Made by a program: the position numbers and the translations under genes. From contig NASX01000043.1 of NCBI GenBank assembly GCA_002085155.1, forward strand, positions 1 to 33,410: DNA of 33,410 nt, in the 5' to 3' direction. Within the stretch, counting starts at the first letter, position 1, and each line of letters starts with the position of its first letter. This DNA comes from Sorangiineae bacterium NIC37A_2. Lineage in GTDB: Bacteria; Myxococcota_A; Polyangia; Polyangiales; Polyangiaceae. The notes beneath the pieces were generated by a model. The model saw nothing but the letters and a program-made list of their open reading frames with translations, ran no database searches and had not been told where the DNA came from. Below are positions 17,601 through 27,600 of this stretch, piece after piece.

Positions 17601-20600
17601 CATTTCGAAGCGCCCAATCCGAAGATCGCCTTCGATCAGACTCCCTTTCAGGTTGTGAAGAGTGGTCGCGCCTGGCGGCGCGGAGAGCGGCCTCGCTTTG
17701 CTGGCGTGAGCTCCTTTGGCGTCGGCGGTACAAACGCCCACGTCGTCCTCGGTGAGCCCCCCGCTCGCGCTCCCTCGGGTCCCTCGACGCCCTATCAGGT
17801 CCTGACCCTCTCAGCGAAGACCGAAGCCGCTCTTTCTCGGAGCGCTTTGGCCCTGAGTGATGCCCTCACCAAAAATCCTTCGCTCCCCCTCGCGGACGTG
17901 GCCTTCACGCTCGCGCTCGGGCGAGACGCATTTGCGGTTCGCCGCAGCGTCGTGGCGCGGACGACAGCGGAGGCCGCCGAAGCGCTCCGCCGCCTCAGTG
18001 ACGAGCTCAAGACAGCTCCCCAAACGACAACCAAAGCGAAAGCCTCGGGCGGCTCGAAAGAGGTCGTCTTCTTGTTCCCCGGCCAAGGCGCTCAGTACGT
18101 CGGCATGGGCGAGAACCTCTACGAGCACGATCCGACCTTCCGCGCGACCGTCGACCATTGCGCCGAGCTGCTCCGTCCGATCCTCGGCGCCGATCTCCGC
18201 GCCATTCTCTACCCCGATCGCGTCGCCGGAGACGGCGCGCGCCTCTCGAAGGAAGAGGCCCTCGAACGCCTCAAGCAAACCGAGTTCACTCAGTCCGCCC
18301 TGTTCGTGATCGAGTACGCGCTCGCTCAGCGTCTCCGCGCCTGGGGCCTCGAGCCGACCGTCATGATCGGCCACAGCGTCGGTGAGTTCGTGGCCGCTTG
18401 TTTGGCGGGCGTCTTCGACCTCCAGAGCGCGCTCCGACTCGTGGCCCGCCGCGGCCAGCTCATGCAGTCGATGCCGCCGGGCGCGATGCTCAGCGTGCGG
18501 CAGGACGCCGCCGAGGTGCAGAAGAACCTCCCGCCCGACCTCGATCTCGCCGCGGACAACGCGCCGGGGCTCTGCGTCGTCGCCGGAAGTCACGAGGCGG
18601 TCGACCGCTACGCCGCGGACCTCGAACAGAAGGGAATTGTCGCGCGCAAGCTCCAGACCTCCCACGCCTTCCACTCCCGCATGATGGACGGGGCCCTCGA
18701 TGCCTTCCGCGCCGAGCTCGCGGGGGTCCGCCTCAGCACCCCTGAAAAGCCGATTGTCTCGACGCTCACGGGCGAACCGCTCACGGGAGCCCAGGCGCAG
18801 GACCCCGAATATTGGGCCTCTCACTTGCGCAAGGCGGTCCGCTTCCGCAACGCCGTCGAAAAGGTCGTCGCCGACACGAACAAGATCCTCATCGAAGTCG
18901 GCCCTGGCAAAGGCCTCACGACCCTCTCGAGCCGGCGTGCCCCGGGAGACACCGCACCGCGAGCGCCCGCGCTGCCGACGCTGACGGACCGCGCCGAAGA
19001 GGACGCCGAGTGGCAGGCGCTGCTCGGGGCCCTCGGTCGGCTCTGGGCCCTCGGAGCTCCCGTCGACTTCCGCGCGTACTTCGCCGAAGAGAACCGGCAC
19101 CGCGTCCCCTTGCCGGGCTATGCCTTCGAGCGGGACTCGTTCCTCTTGCCTCCGGTGCGCCGCGATACGCCGGCCGCCGTTGCCCCGGGCCCTCCGCCCG
19201 CTCGTGGCACCCCCGCTGCTTCTCCGGGCCCTCTGCCCGCCGCCCCCATTTTACAATCAGCGGCCCCGCCCGCGTTCGCCCAGCCGGTGACCCCCGGCGC
19301 CATCCCGAGTATGTCCCTCCCATCCGCCAATGGGTCCGCACCCTCTGGCACTAGGAGTCCTGCCATGAACCGACAATCCTACCTGGTCCAAGAACTCAAA
19401 TCTGTCTTCGAGCAAGCTAGCGGCCTCGATTTTTCGGGCGCTGCGCCCGATGATGATTTCATTAGCATTGGCATCGACTCCCTCCTGGTGACGCAGCTCG
19501 CGCTCAAGCTGAAGCAAAAGTACAAGCAGCCGCTCACCATCCGTCACCTGATGGAGGACTACTCCACGTTCGCCAAGCTCTCGGCGTTCTTGGACGAGAA
19601 GTTGCCCCAGGACTTCCCGATCGAAGGTGCCCCGGCCGCCGGCGCAAATGGCGCAAATGGCGCAAACGGCGCTGCCGCTCCGGCGCCCGCCGCTGCCGCT
19701 CCGGAAGCCCCCGCCGCCGCTCAGCCCGCCTACTACGCACCAGCACCTCAGGCTTTCGCCGCTCCGCAGGCGTTCGCCGCACCCCAAGCCTTCGCTGTGC
19801 CCCAGGTGAGCTCCGGCCTCGTTCCTCAGCTCCTCCAGATGCAGATGGCGCAGCTCGCCCTCATGCAGCAGCAGTTGAGCCTCGCCATCTCGGCGCAGAC
19901 CGGCGGCTTCGTGCCGGCCGTGGCTCCTGCCCCCGCGCCCGCCCCTGCTCCCGCCGCCGCCGCCCCCGCGGCTGCGCCTCAGGCCCCCGCGTCGCCTGCC
20001 TCGAATGGAGCTTCGAAGGCCCCGAGCGCGCCCGGAGGCCTCGCCCCGGAAGAGGCGGAGGCTGCTCACCTCAAGTACGACGTCAAGAAGGCCTTCGGCG
20101 CCATCGCTCGCATCCACAAGCAGAGCGATGAGCTCACCCCGGCCCAAGAGGCGCGCCTCAAGAGCTTCACCGCTCGCTACAATGAGAAGACGAAGTCCTC
20201 GAAGGCCCACACCCAGGAGTACCGCGCCGTCCACGCTGATCCGCGGGTCGTGACCGGCTTCAAGCCCCGCACCAAAGAGCTCACCTACCCGATCGTGACC
20301 GTGCGCGCGCAGGGCGCTCGCCTCTGGGATCTCGATGGCAATGAGTACGTCGACGCTCTGAACGGATTCGGTTCAGGCTTCTTCGGCAACCAGCACCCGC
20401 GCATCAACGCCGCCCTCCATAAGAAGCTCGACGAAGGCATCGAGATCGGTCCCCAGACCGAGCTCGCTGGCAAGTCGGCCCGCTTGGTTTGTGAGCTCAC
20501 CGGCCTCGACCGTGCTGCTTTCTGCAACACGGGCTCTGAAGCGGTCATGGGCGCCCTGCGTATCGCGCGCACCGCGACAGGCCGTCCGCTCGTCGTCGCC

Positions 20601-21614
20601 TTCTCCGGCTCCTACCACGGCATCTTCGACGAGGTGATCGTCCGCGACACCAAGACGATGCGCTCCGTCCCCGCCGCGCCCGGTATCCTGCCCGAGTCGG
20701 TCCACAACATCTTGGTCCTCGAGTACGGCTCGCCCCGCTCCCTCGAGATCATTCGTGAGCGCGCCGATGAGATCGCGGCCGTCCTCGTCGAGCCGGTCCA
20801 GAGCCGCAGGCCCGACTTCCAGCCCAAGGAGTTCATCAAGGAGCTCCGCAAGTTCACGAAGGAAGCAGACATCGCCCTCATCTTCGACGAGGTCATCACC
20901 GGCTTCCGTTCGCACCCCAAGGGCGCTCAGCACTTCTACGACATCGAGGCGGACATCTGCACCTACGGCAAGGTCGTCGGCGGCGGCATGCCGATCGGCG
21001 TGATCGCCGGACGCAATCCCTGGATGGATGCGCTCGACGGCGGAACTTGGCAGTTCGGTGACGACTCGACGCCGACCGCTGGCGTAACCTACTTCGCCGG
21101 AACCTTCGTGCGTCATCCGCTCACGATGGCCGCTGTGCACGAAGCTCTCCTCATCATGAAGGAAGAGGGCCCCGCCCTGCAGGAGCGCGTCACGGCCATG
21201 ACGACCCGCTTCGCTCGCGAGATGAACGACTTCTTCAAACAGGTCGGCGTGCCCATCGAAATCCGCCACTTCGCCTCGCTCTGGAAGACGTTCTTCACGG
21301 ACAATCTCCCCTATGGAGAGCTCGTCTTCGTCCACCTTCGCGAACGCGGCGTGCACATCTGGGACGGCTTCCCCTGCTTCTTCACGACCGCTCATACGGA
21401 CGAAGACGCCGACTTCATGATCGCCGCCTACAAGTCCGCGGTCGAAGAGCTGCAGGCGGGCGACTTCCTGCCGCGCCGTCAGCCGGAACCCCTGGATCCG
21501 AACAAGCCGCCCGCTCCCGGCGCGCGCCTCGGACGCGATCCCCAGGGCAACCCCGCTTGGTTTGTCCCTGACCCGAATCGCCCCGGAAACTACGTCCAAG
21601 TCAGTCCCGCCTAG
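14682..21614 (+). CDS. Hybrid NRPS/PKS: A-PCP-KS-AT-ACP-aminotransferase
   Basis: Megasynthase of 2310 residues that begins the assembly line, since it has no N-terminal condensation domain. The adenylation domain (1-500) has TSGSTGKPKG (156-165), HYGPSE and Lys489. By alignment to GrsA its pocket reads D-V-Q-F-V-A-H-V-V-K, close to proline-type codes. PCP1 has GGNS with Ser546. The KS (about 600-1030) has Cys771, His907 and His947, all intact. The AT has GHSVGE (Ser1232) and HAFH (1328-1331), indicating malonyl-CoA. The ACP (about 1565-1640) has IDSL with Ser1600. An Ala/Pro/Gln-rich linker (about 1645-1800) leads to a class III, PLP-dependent aminotransferase with TGSEA, Asp2069 and Lys2097. 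No KR or DH is present, so the beta-keto group would be transaminated to a beta-amine. The TTG start at 14682 gives SKLADFLGRFHAQA, right for an A domain, but no clear ribosome site precedes it. Confidence 0.93.
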   Translation: MSKLADFLGRFHAQALRTPEATAVSLGDRRLTYRQLETRAARLARVLQGRGVQPDQVVGIAANRSPETIVALLAVLEAGAGYLPLDVAYPRDRLAFMLEDARAVLLIAEEGVDTSAWAGSIEQVRISPNSPLLEEGDGSPLGLPFVPEHLAYAIYTSGSTGKPKGVAMTRGALDPLIDWQIEDSKAGPGSPTLQFAPLSFDVHFQEIFSTITTGGELVLIREEHRLEARNLLALMDRSRIERLFLPFIALQSLADVAVSGGIFPSALREVVTAGEQLQVTRALREFFTRTSAELFNHYGPSETHVVTSHRLTGDPSTWPDLPPIGAPLPHVTCLVVDDDGNALPQGQEGELLLGGVAVARGYLYRPELTAERFIEQGGTRFYKTGDLVRLEPDGVYQFLGRKDGQVKVRGYRIELGEIEVFFGGQPGVQEVAATVYEPRPGDKRVIAYLVGTDLDLGKLRQKAEETLPEYMVPSQLVRMDALPRTPSGKVDKRSLPAPSRERPPLAVEYVAPRPGLESHLASIWESLLYVDNIGIDDNFFELGGNSLLALRAVAQTEEQAPRPLPITRFFEYPTIRRQVAYLTGAKEKKDRKARSSAGTGRRIAVIGMAGRFPSAVTTEQLWQLLCEGKEGLRHFTALELETEDASDRTDPDYVPVRGVLDDADKFDARFFGVSPAEAILIDPQQRILLELAYNALENAGYAPTTTDALIGVYAGTHNNSYYIDRVLKHPEAIARVGAFAAMTGNEKDYVATRAAHRLNLKGPALSIHTACSTSLVAIATAVEHLRAGLCDIALAGGASLTFPQLSGHVYAEGGMLSKTGQTRSFDANATGTVFSDGAAFVVLKPLEDAERDGDHIYAVIHGVGINNDGGEKSSFTAPSIEGQASVIAMAQDDAGVAPEQIDYVEAHGTATPVGDPIEVEALTEAFRRSTNERGFCALGSIKSNLGHLTAAAGVAGVIKTALALEREFLPPSLHFEAPNPKIAFDQTPFQVVKSGRAWRRGERPRFAGVSSFGVGGTNAHVVLGEPPARAPSGPSTPYQVLTLSAKTEAALSRSALALSDALTKNPSLPLADVAFTLALGRDAFAVRRSVVARTTAEAAEALRRLSDELKTAPQTTTKAKASGGSKEVVFLFPGQGAQYVGMGENLYEHDPTFRATVDHCAELLRPILGADLRAILYPDRVAGDGARLSKEEALERLKQTEFTQSALFVIEYALAQRLRAWGLEPTVMIGHSVGEFVAACLAGVFDLQSALRLVARRGQLMQSMPPGAMLSVRQDAAEVQKNLPPDLDLAADNAPGLCVVAGSHEAVDRYAADLEQKGIVARKLQTSHAFHSRMMDGALDAFRAELAGVRLSTPEKPIVSTLTGEPLTGAQAQDPEYWASHLRKAVRFRNAVEKVVADTNKILIEVGPGKGLTTLSSRRAPGDTAPRAPALPTLTDRAEEDAEWQALLGALGRLWALGAPVDFRAYFAEENRHRVPLPGYAFERDSFLLPPVRRDTPAAVAPGPPPARGTPAASPGPLPAAPILQSAAPPAFAQPVTPGAIPSMSLPSANGSAPSGTRSPAMNRQSYLVQELKSVFEQASGLDFSGAAPDDDFISIGIDSLLVTQLALKLKQKYKQPLTIRHLMEDYSTFAKLSAFLDEKLPQDFPIEGAPAAGANGANGANGAAAPAPAAAAPEAPAAAQPAYYAPAPQAFAAPQAFAAPQAFAVPQVSSGLVPQLLQMQMAQLALMQQQLSLAISAQTGGFVPAVAPAPAPAPAPAAAAPAAAPQAPASPASNGASKAPSAPGGLAPEEAEAAHLKYDVKKAFGAIARIHKQSDELTPAQEARLKSFTARYNEKTKSSKAHTQEYRAVHADPRVVTGFKPRTKELTYPIVTVRAQGARLWDLDGNEYVDALNGFGSGFFGNQHPRINAALHKKLDEGIEIGPQTELAGKSARLVCELTGLDRAAFCNTGSEAVMGALRIARTATGRPLVVAFSGSYHGIFDEVIVRDTKTMRSVPAAPGILPESVHNILVLEYGSPRSLEIIRERADEIAAVLVEPVQSRRPDFQPKEFIKELRKFTKEADIALIFDEVITGFRSHPKGAQHFYDIEADICTYGKVVGGGMPIGVIAGRNPWMDALDGGTWQFGDDSTPTAGVTYFAGTFVRHPLTMAAVHEALLIMKEEGPALQERVTAMTTRFAREMNDFFKQVGVPIEIRHFASLWKTFFTDNLPYGELVFVHLRERGVHIWDGFPCFFTTAHTDEDADFMIAAYKSAVEELQAGDFLPRRQPEPLDPNKPPAPGARLGRDPQGNPAWFVPDPNRPGNYVQVSPA
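19641..19805 (+). repeat. Coding repeats in the ACP-aminotransferase linker
   Basis: In-frame short tandem repeats encode a flexible linker. Three copies of the 9-mer GGCGCAAAT/C (19641-19667) give Gly-Ala-Asn, and three diverged 18-bp units from 19746 encode PQAFAA, PQAFAA and PQAFAV. A further Pro-Ala run lies near 19920-19990. Such linkers separate catalytic domains in megasynthases. Confidence 0.8.
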
Positions 21615-21632
21615 TCGCTCCGGCCCTCTATC

Positions 21633-24600
21633 ATGACAACTCCTTTCGATCCGTTTGCGGGCCAACAAATCCTCGGCACCGCTCCTACGACTGAACAACA
21701 GCGGGAAATTTGGGCCGCGTCACAGCTCGGTGATGACGCCTCCCTCGCCTACAACGAATCCGTGCGGCTGGAGCTCGAAGGCGCCCTCGACGAGGGCACC
21801 TTCGAGCGCGCCTTCGAAGCGCTGCTTCGTCGCCACGAGATCTTGTGCGCGAACGTGAGCGGAGACGGACTCAGTCTCCTGCTCATGGAGCCGCCCGTCG
21901 GTCGTCTGAAGAAGACCGACTGGAGCGCTTTATCGCCTGAAGACCAGGAGAAGAAGCTCGCGGAGCTCTACCAGCGCGAAGTCGATACGGTCTTCGATCT
22001 GACGCAGCCTGCGCTCTTCCGCGCTGAGCTCGTCAAACTGAGCCCTGAGAAGTTCGTCTTCGTCTTCACCGCTCACCACATCATCTGCGACGGCTGGTCC
22101 CTCGCGGTCATCGTCAAAGATCTCGCGCGCCTCTATACGGACGAAAAGCTCGGCTTCGGCGAGAGTCCGCCCGTTTCGCTCACCTACAGCCAGTACGCGC
22201 GCAATGAAGCGGCGCGCCCCGCCTCCGAGCAAGCGGCGGACGACGAGTACTTCCTGAACAAGATGAAGGGCGAGCTGCCGATCCTCGACCTTCCTCTCGA
22301 CAGGCCGCGCCCAGCGCGGCGCTCTTTCCGCGCGCGCCGCGAGGACCACTCCCTCGGCGCGCCGCTCATTGCGAAGCTCCGTGAGCTCGCGCAGCGGGAG
22401 CGCGTGAGTCTGTTCGCGACGCTGCTCTCCGGGTTCGCGATGACCATCGCGCGGATCGCCAGCCAGGAAGAGATCGTGCTCGGTGTACCTTTCGCGGGTC
22501 AGTCCCTCACGGGCCATCCCGACCTCGTGGGTCACGCGGTGAACATGCTGCCGATCCGCCTGCCGATCGTCGGTGCGCACCCTTTCACGAACCTCCTCAA
22601 GGAAGCTCGGAACGCCATCCTCGACGCCCAGGAGCACCAGGCGACGACCCTTGGTCGCCTGCTCCAGAAGCTCCCGATCCCGCGCGACCCGACGCGCCCG
22701 CCCCTGTTCAGCGTCACCTTCAACCTCGACCCCGGCGTCTCGAAGGCCGACATCGCCTTCCAGGGCGTCGACGCGACCCTCCACACCAACCCGCGCACCT
22801 ACGAGAACTTCGAGATCTTCGTGAACGCGGTCGAGACCCGCGAAACCGTCGAGCTCGAATGCCAGTACAACGCCGATCTCTTCGACGCGCGGACCATCCG
22901 GCGCTTCCTTTCGGCCTTTGAGCGAGCGCTCACCTCAGCCGTTAGTGAGCCGAGTGAGCTCGTCGGTCGCGTCGACATCCTGCCCGAGGGAGATCTCGAG
23001 GCGATCGCCCGCTTCAATCAGACCGAACATGCCTATCCCCAGGGCATCACCGTCGACCAATGGGTGCAGCGGGTCGTCGAGTCCCAGCCGACTCAGACCG
23101 CGATCGTCTTCCAGGGCCGCACGCTCAGCTATGGCGAGCTCGGCGAGCGTTCGCTGATCCTCGCGAAGCACCTCGTCGCGAATGGCGTCGGACCGGGCAA
23201 GTACGTCGGCGTCTGCCTCGATCGCTCCCCCGAGCTCATCATCTCGATCCTCGCCGCCTGGCGCGCGGGGGCCGCCTACGTGCCGATGGATCCCGACTAT
23301 CCGACGGACCGCCTGCGCGCGATGGTCGAAGACTCGGCGATGACCGTGATGCTCACGAGCCAGAAGCTCAAGAGTGAGCTCAATCTCGGCGTCGAAAAGA
23401 GCTTGATCGTCGAAGAGCTGCTCGGACAGGGCACGGCTCCTGACGTTGAGCTGCCGAAGGGCGATCCGGAGAACGTCGCCTACGTCATCTTCACCTCCGG
23501 CTCCACCGGCCGGCCCAAGGGCGTCATGGTTCCGCACCGCGCTGTCGCGAACCTGCTCGAAAGCGTCCGTCGTCGTCCCGGCCTATCGCCGAGCGATGCG
23601 GTGCTCGCGATCACGACGCTCTCCTTCGACATCGCCGTCTCCGAGATCTGGCTGCCGCTCGTGGTGGGAGCCAAGATCGTTCTGACGACCCGCGACGTCG
23701 CCTCCGACGGACACCTTCTCCGCACCCTCGTCGAATCCGAGAACGTCAGCTTCATCGACGCGACGCCGGCGACCTATCGCCTCCTGCTCGGCGCTGGCTG
23801 GCGCGGCCACGGCAATCTCAAGCTCATCTGCACCGGTGAGGCGATGCCCGCGGATCTCGCCCGCGAGCTGCTCGGATGCTCGGGAGAGCTCTGGAACGGC
23901 TACGGGCCGACCGAGACCACCGTCTGGTCGACGTTCTGGAAGGCGACTAATGGCTTCTCGAAGGTCCTGATCGGTCGCCCCCTGGACAACACCCAGATCC
24001 ACATCCTCGACGCTGAAAGGCGCCCGGTCCCGATCGGAACCGCCGGCGAGATCTACATCGGCGGCGCTGGCGTCAGCCACGGCTACCTCGGACGTCCCGA
24101 CCTGACCGATGAGCGGTTCGTGCCCGATCCGTTCACACCGCCGACGTACCCCGCGGGCAATCCGCGCGGGCTCATGTACCGGACCGGCGATCTCGGGCGC
24201 TATTTACCGAGCGGAGACATCGAGTGTCTCGGCCGCAACGATCACCAGGTCAAACTGCGTGGCTTCCGCATCGAACTCGGGGACATCGAAGTCGCTCTCG
24301 CGGCGCACCCAGAGGTCGCCCAGGCCACGGTCATCCTCAGGGAGGACCAGCCGGGCAACCCGGCGCTCGTCGGCTACATCGTAACGAAAGGCTCGAGCCC
24401 CCAGGCCGCTGAGCTCCGCACACACCTCAAGTCGCGTTTGCCCGACTACATGGTGCCGGCGCTCTACGTTGAGCTCCCGGAGCTTCCGCTCACCCCGAGC
24501 GGCAAGATCGACCGCAAGGCGCTCCCCGCGCCCCATGCGGACCAGAAGCGCTCCGAAGCAGAGTTCGTCGCGCCCCGCACGCCAAGCGAAGAGCTCCTCG

Positions 24601-27600
24601 CGAAACTCTGGGCCGAGGTCCTCAAGCTCGGGCGCGTCAGCGTCGAGGACGATTTCTTCGCCCTCGGTGGACACTCGCTGCTCGCCTCGCAGATCCTCGC
24701 CCGTCTCCGTCGAGACCACGGAATCGATCTCTCATTCCGGAAGTTCTTCGAGGCTCCGACCATCGCGCTCCTCGCCAAGGCCGTCGACCAAGCCCAGAGC
24801 TCCGGTGGACCGAAGCGTGAACCCCCGCGCCGCCGCAATCCCGGCGATCCGATCCCTCTCTCCATCTCCCAAGAGCGCCAGTTCCTGCTCGAAGAGATGG
24901 ACCCGGCTCAGCGCATCACCCACAACCTGCCTGCGGCTTGGGAGTTCCGAGGTCCGGTCAAGCTCGAGATTCTCCAGAAGAGCCTCGATCACTTGGTCTC
25001 GCGTCATGAGCCGCTCCGAACGACCTTCGGCGGCGAAGGCGGCAAGCCCCTGCAGCGCGTCGTTCACCAGCTGAAGCTCCCGATCGGGTTCCGCGATCTG
25101 CGCGGCTTGCCCGAGGAGGAGAAGCGGCCGGCGATGATGCGCGAAGTCGAAGAGGTCAGTCATGAGCCCTTCGATCTCGAGAAGGGGCCGCTGTTCCGCT
25201 CGATCTTGTTCCAGTTCGAAGACGAGCGGTTCATCTACTTCTCACTTCGTCACAACATCGTCTGGGACGGTTGGTCCTTCGACATCTTCTTGAGCGAACT
25301 CTCCGAGGGCTACGCCGCCTTCGCGGAGGGCCGCGAGCCGAATCTCCCCGAGCTCCCGCTCAGCTACGGCGACTACGCGATCTGGCAGCGGAAAGATCTC
25401 GAGAGTCCCGAGATGCAAAACCGCGTCGCTTGGTGGAAGAAAGAGCTCGCGGGCTCCCCGCCCGACATGGACTTCCCGAAGGACTACCGTCGCCTGACGC
25501 AGTCGACCTACGCCGGCGGGAACGCCAAGCTCACTCTTGCCAAAGAGTACAGCGGCAAGCTGACCGAGGTCGCCCACCGCGCCAGCACGACCTTTTTCAT
25601 GGCGCTCTATGCGTCCTACGTCGCGCTTCTGCACCGCTACTCGGGTGAAAAGGAGCTGCTCGTTGGCTTGCCGGTTCGCGGTCGCTACTTGCCCGAGCTC
25701 GAGCACCTGATCGGTCCGTTCACGAACACGATCGTGCTCCGTTCTTCGGTCAATCCGGACGATAGCTTCCTCACGCACCTCGCGAAGATCCGCGACCGTT
25801 CGCTCGAAGCGTTCAGCTACGAAGAGACTCCCCTCGAGCTCTTGAGCAGCCACCTACCGCCGGTGCGCGCGCTCTTCTCCTTCCAGGACACGCGCGAACG
25901 TCCGAAGATGCTCGGCACGATTCCGATCGAACAGACGGACGTCGAACATCCCGCCGCCGCCAACGATCTCATGGTCTGGGCCGTTGAGCGCCACAACAAG
26001 ATCATCGCGATCGCAAACTTCAACTCGGAGATCTTCGAGAAGAGGACGATCGAGAGGTTTTTGCGCTCCCTGCAGACCCTGCTCGACTCGGTCATCGCCA
26101 ATCCCGAAGCGCCGATCTCCTCCCTCGCTCTTTGTAGCCCCGAGGACGAAGCTACCATCGGCGCCGTCGACGGTTCCGGCTCGTTCCATCCGCTCGCGCT
26201 CCTCGAAGCGCGCGCTGCTCGCGAACCGAACGCGGTCTGGAAATCGAGCGACGACGCCCAGACCGTCAGTGAGCTCCTCGACCAAACCAAGCGTGTCACC
26301 GCGAACCTCAAGGCTCGTGGCGTCGGACCGGGCTCCCGCGTCCTCGTGCTCGCGTCTCCGAGCGCCGCGGAGCTCGTCCCGCTCGTCTACGGCGCGTGGG
26401 GCGCGGGGGCGGTTCTTGCTGCTCTTCCGGCCGACACACCGAAGAGTCTCGCCGAACGCTTCACGGCTGCCCTCGCTCCCGCTCTTGTGATTGCGGATGA
26501 GGAGAGCTCTCTGGGCGCCCAAGAGGTTCGCTCCCAGGACCTCTTCGGCGAGGCGAGCCCTGCGCCCTTCGTCCTCCACGGCGAGGCCTGGGCTCAGCTC
26601 GGACTCGACGAAGAGGGCGAACCGACCGTCGAAGTCGTTTCCGCAGATTGCCTCGGACGCGCTGCGAGCGGTCTGGTCGACAAGCTTGGATCGGAGTCGG
26701 GACCGGCCACCTGGATCGAGCTCGATCCTCTCTCGGATGCCTTCGGTGTGCATGTGACGGCTGCGGCTCTGCTCCGCGGTCCTCTCGCGCTCCCGAAAGC
26801 GAAGAGCGAAGTCGACTCTCTGCTCGATGCCCTCGAAGCCGGAGAGATCGGAGCGGCCCTCGGCTCGAGCGTGACGCTCACCGTGGCGGCCGAAGAAGGC
26901 GCGAAGCTGCCCGGCGTTTGCCTCCTCTGGGGCGAGAGCACCGAAGCGGCCCTGACGCACCTCGCCGAGAAGACCCGCGTGCTGACGGCCCGCGCAGAGC
27001 GCGCTCAAGGGAGCGACGGACAAGGTCGCTGGCTCTTGTTCGTGAATCCTTACGAGCCACGCCGCGGCGATCTCTTGGGTGAGCTCGTGCGTCCCGGGAG
27101 CCGCCTGCGCGTCGAGAGCACCCACGGCCAAGTTCTTCCTTGGGGCGTGCGCGGTCAGCTCCGCTTCGAGGACGCAGGTGGCCGGGCGATCCTGAGCTCT
27201 TCGGCGCGCCTTCTCGAAGGCGGCATCGCTGACGGACAGCTCGAGACTCGGCGAGCCTGGCCAGGAACTCGGATTGCGCTCGATGGACTCGCGGCGACCA
27301 TCCGCCGCGTCGAATCGGTCACCGACAGTTTCGCCCTCACGGAGCCGAACGGGCAGCACGGCTCGGAGGTCGTCCTCTACTTCGCCGGCCCTCAGTCCCT
27401 CTCCCCGGCGGACCTCAGGCGCTCTCTCCGCGAGGTTCTCCCCGAGAGCCTGATCCCGAGGCTGCTCACGCGGGTGGACGCTCTGCCCAAAAACGACGCA
27501 GGCCAGATCGACATCGCCGAGCTGCCATCACCGCTCAAGAAGAGCAAAGCCGCACGCGTCGCTCCCCGCACCAAGAGCGAGGGGCTCGTCGTCAAGCTCG

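Noticed and set aside
15393-17741. Very long open frame on the minus strand inside the NRPS/PKS gene (also 17811-19100, 20373-21698, 25854-27359)
   Set aside because: High third-position GC makes long antisense frames common. These have Arg/Glu/Val-rich text with no domain, while the plus-strand frames carry intact catalytic motifs over the same bases.
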